Assembly (NCBI GenBank): GCA_947457525.1
Contig: CANGXE010000074.1
Span: forward strand, 1 to 7,055
Direction: 5' to 3'
DNA from: Bacteroidota bacterium
Lineage (GTDB): Bacteria > Bacteroidota > Bacteroidia > Chitinophagales > LD1
Length of the DNA: 7,055 nucleotides
The translations under genes and the position numbers were made by a program. The notes below the pieces were generated by a model. The model was not told the DNA's origin and ran no database searches. It saw only the letters and a program-made list of their open reading frames with translations. Positions 6,466-7,055 of the stretch are shown here, piece by piece; within the stretch, counting starts at the first letter, position 1; each line of letters begins with the position of its first letter.

Positions 6466-6498
6466 AATGCAGTTTATTAGGTTCTAAACTAAAGGCAG

Positions 6499-7055
6499 AT
6501 GTTATACTATCTCTTCAAGTTTCTCGATCAGCAGTTTGATTTTCCGGGCGCGGGATTGTTTCAATACATCTCGTTTCGCGCTGCGTTTGCAGTTATTTTA
6601 TCGCTGATAATTTCGGTGAAATACGGAAAGAATGTGATTGACATGTTGCACCGAAAACAAATCGGTGAAACGATTCGAGAGCTAGGATTAACTGGTGAAA
6701 CACAAAAGAAAGGCACACCAACCATGGGTGGTCTTTTAATCTTGGGAGCTATATTGATCCCCACTTTACTTTTTGCTCGTTTAGATAATATATACATCAT
6801 TATCATGCTTATCACCACCGTGTGGCTCGGTTTAATTGGTTTTGCCGATGACTACATTAAAGTGTTTAAGAAAGATAAAAAAGGTTTGGCTGGTACGTTT
6901 AAGATTATTGGACAAATTGGTCTTGGTTTAATTGTTGGTACTACACTGTACTTTCATTCTGGTGTTGTAACGAAAGAAGAAATTTCTATGGGTGAGGTCT
7001 ATAAGTATGACAGCAATCAAGTGACTGTAATTACTGATGATAACGGGAAAGTACA
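6499..7055 (+). CDS. mraY: Phospho-N-acetylmuramoyl-pentapeptide transferase MraY, N-terminal part (runs off right edge)
   Basis: MraY transfers phospho-MurNAc-pentapeptide from UDP to undecaprenyl phosphate, making lipid I in the inner membrane. The window holds 185 codons, about half of a typical protein. Seen are MLYYLFKFL at the start; a first membrane segment (about 24-42); the KKGTPTMGG signature (70-78); membrane segments at about 79-93 and 97-116; and the catalytic Asp pair in GFADDYIKV (114-122, Asp117-Asp118). KKGLAGTFKIIGQ (127-139) then leads into another hydrophobic segment (about 136-152). After it comes a hydrophilic stretch from about 153 (FHSGVVTKEE) to the edge, which looks like the start of an extracytoplasmic insert found in Bacteroidota MraY. 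The ATG at 6499 lies 33 nt after murD and gives the usual N-terminus. The remaining catalytic residues cannot be checked here. Confidence 0.95.
   Translation, partial: MLYYLFKFLDQQFDFPGAGLFQYISFRAAFAVILSLIISVKYGKNVIDMLHRKQIGETIRELGLTGETQKKGTPTMGGLLILGAILIPTLLFARLDNIYIIIMLITTVWLGLIGFADDYIKVFKKDKKGLAGTFKIIGQIGLGLIVGTTLYFHSGVVTKEEISMGEVYKYDSNQVTVITDDNGKV

Noticed and set aside
6561..6818. Minus-strand open frame of 85 codons
   Set aside because: It is antisense to the membrane segments and catalytic motif of MraY.

Overview
The window is chromosomal DNA from a member of the Bacteroidota. The evidence is the protein style (a short FtsL with the WxYM...SKQSEV...PPFKI pattern, a transpeptidase FtsI ending in one PASTA domain, a MurD with the GESG N-terminus), two good TAnnTTTG promoter elements of the Bacteroidota type, and no Shine-Dalgarno sequences before most genes. 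I cannot place it below phylum level with confidence; a Chitinophagales/Sphingobacteriales-like lineage is a guess.

Layout. Positions 1-743 (minus strand) hold the N-terminal two thirds of an AI-2E family membrane protein, which starts at TTG and runs off the left edge. Positions 744-1147 are a divergent control region. It carries a promoter for each direction, a four-unit 10-bp direct repeat that looks like an MraZ operator, further TGG-type boxes on the other strand, and ATGTT/AACAT dyads. From 1148 to the right edge runs the start of a division and cell wall (dcw) operon, all on the plus strand: mraZ, rsmH, ftsL, ftsI, murD and a truncated mraY. Spacers are 34, 7, 67, 2 and 33 nt, with no terminator-like hairpin between genes, so one transcript is likely.

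How the genes work together. MraZ is the operon's regulator and probably acts at the repeat just upstream of its own promoter. RsmH methylates 16S rRNA. FtsL and FtsI belong to the septal peptidoglycan synthesis complex. MurD and MraY make the cytoplasmic and first lipid-linked peptidoglycan precursors.

The most notable structural point is that murE, usually found between ftsI and mraY in this phylum, is absent, and murD comes before mraY instead of after it. Otherwise this is an ordinary core region. I see no undescribed system, mobile element, CRISPR array or RNA gene. The control region is the part most worth a closer look.
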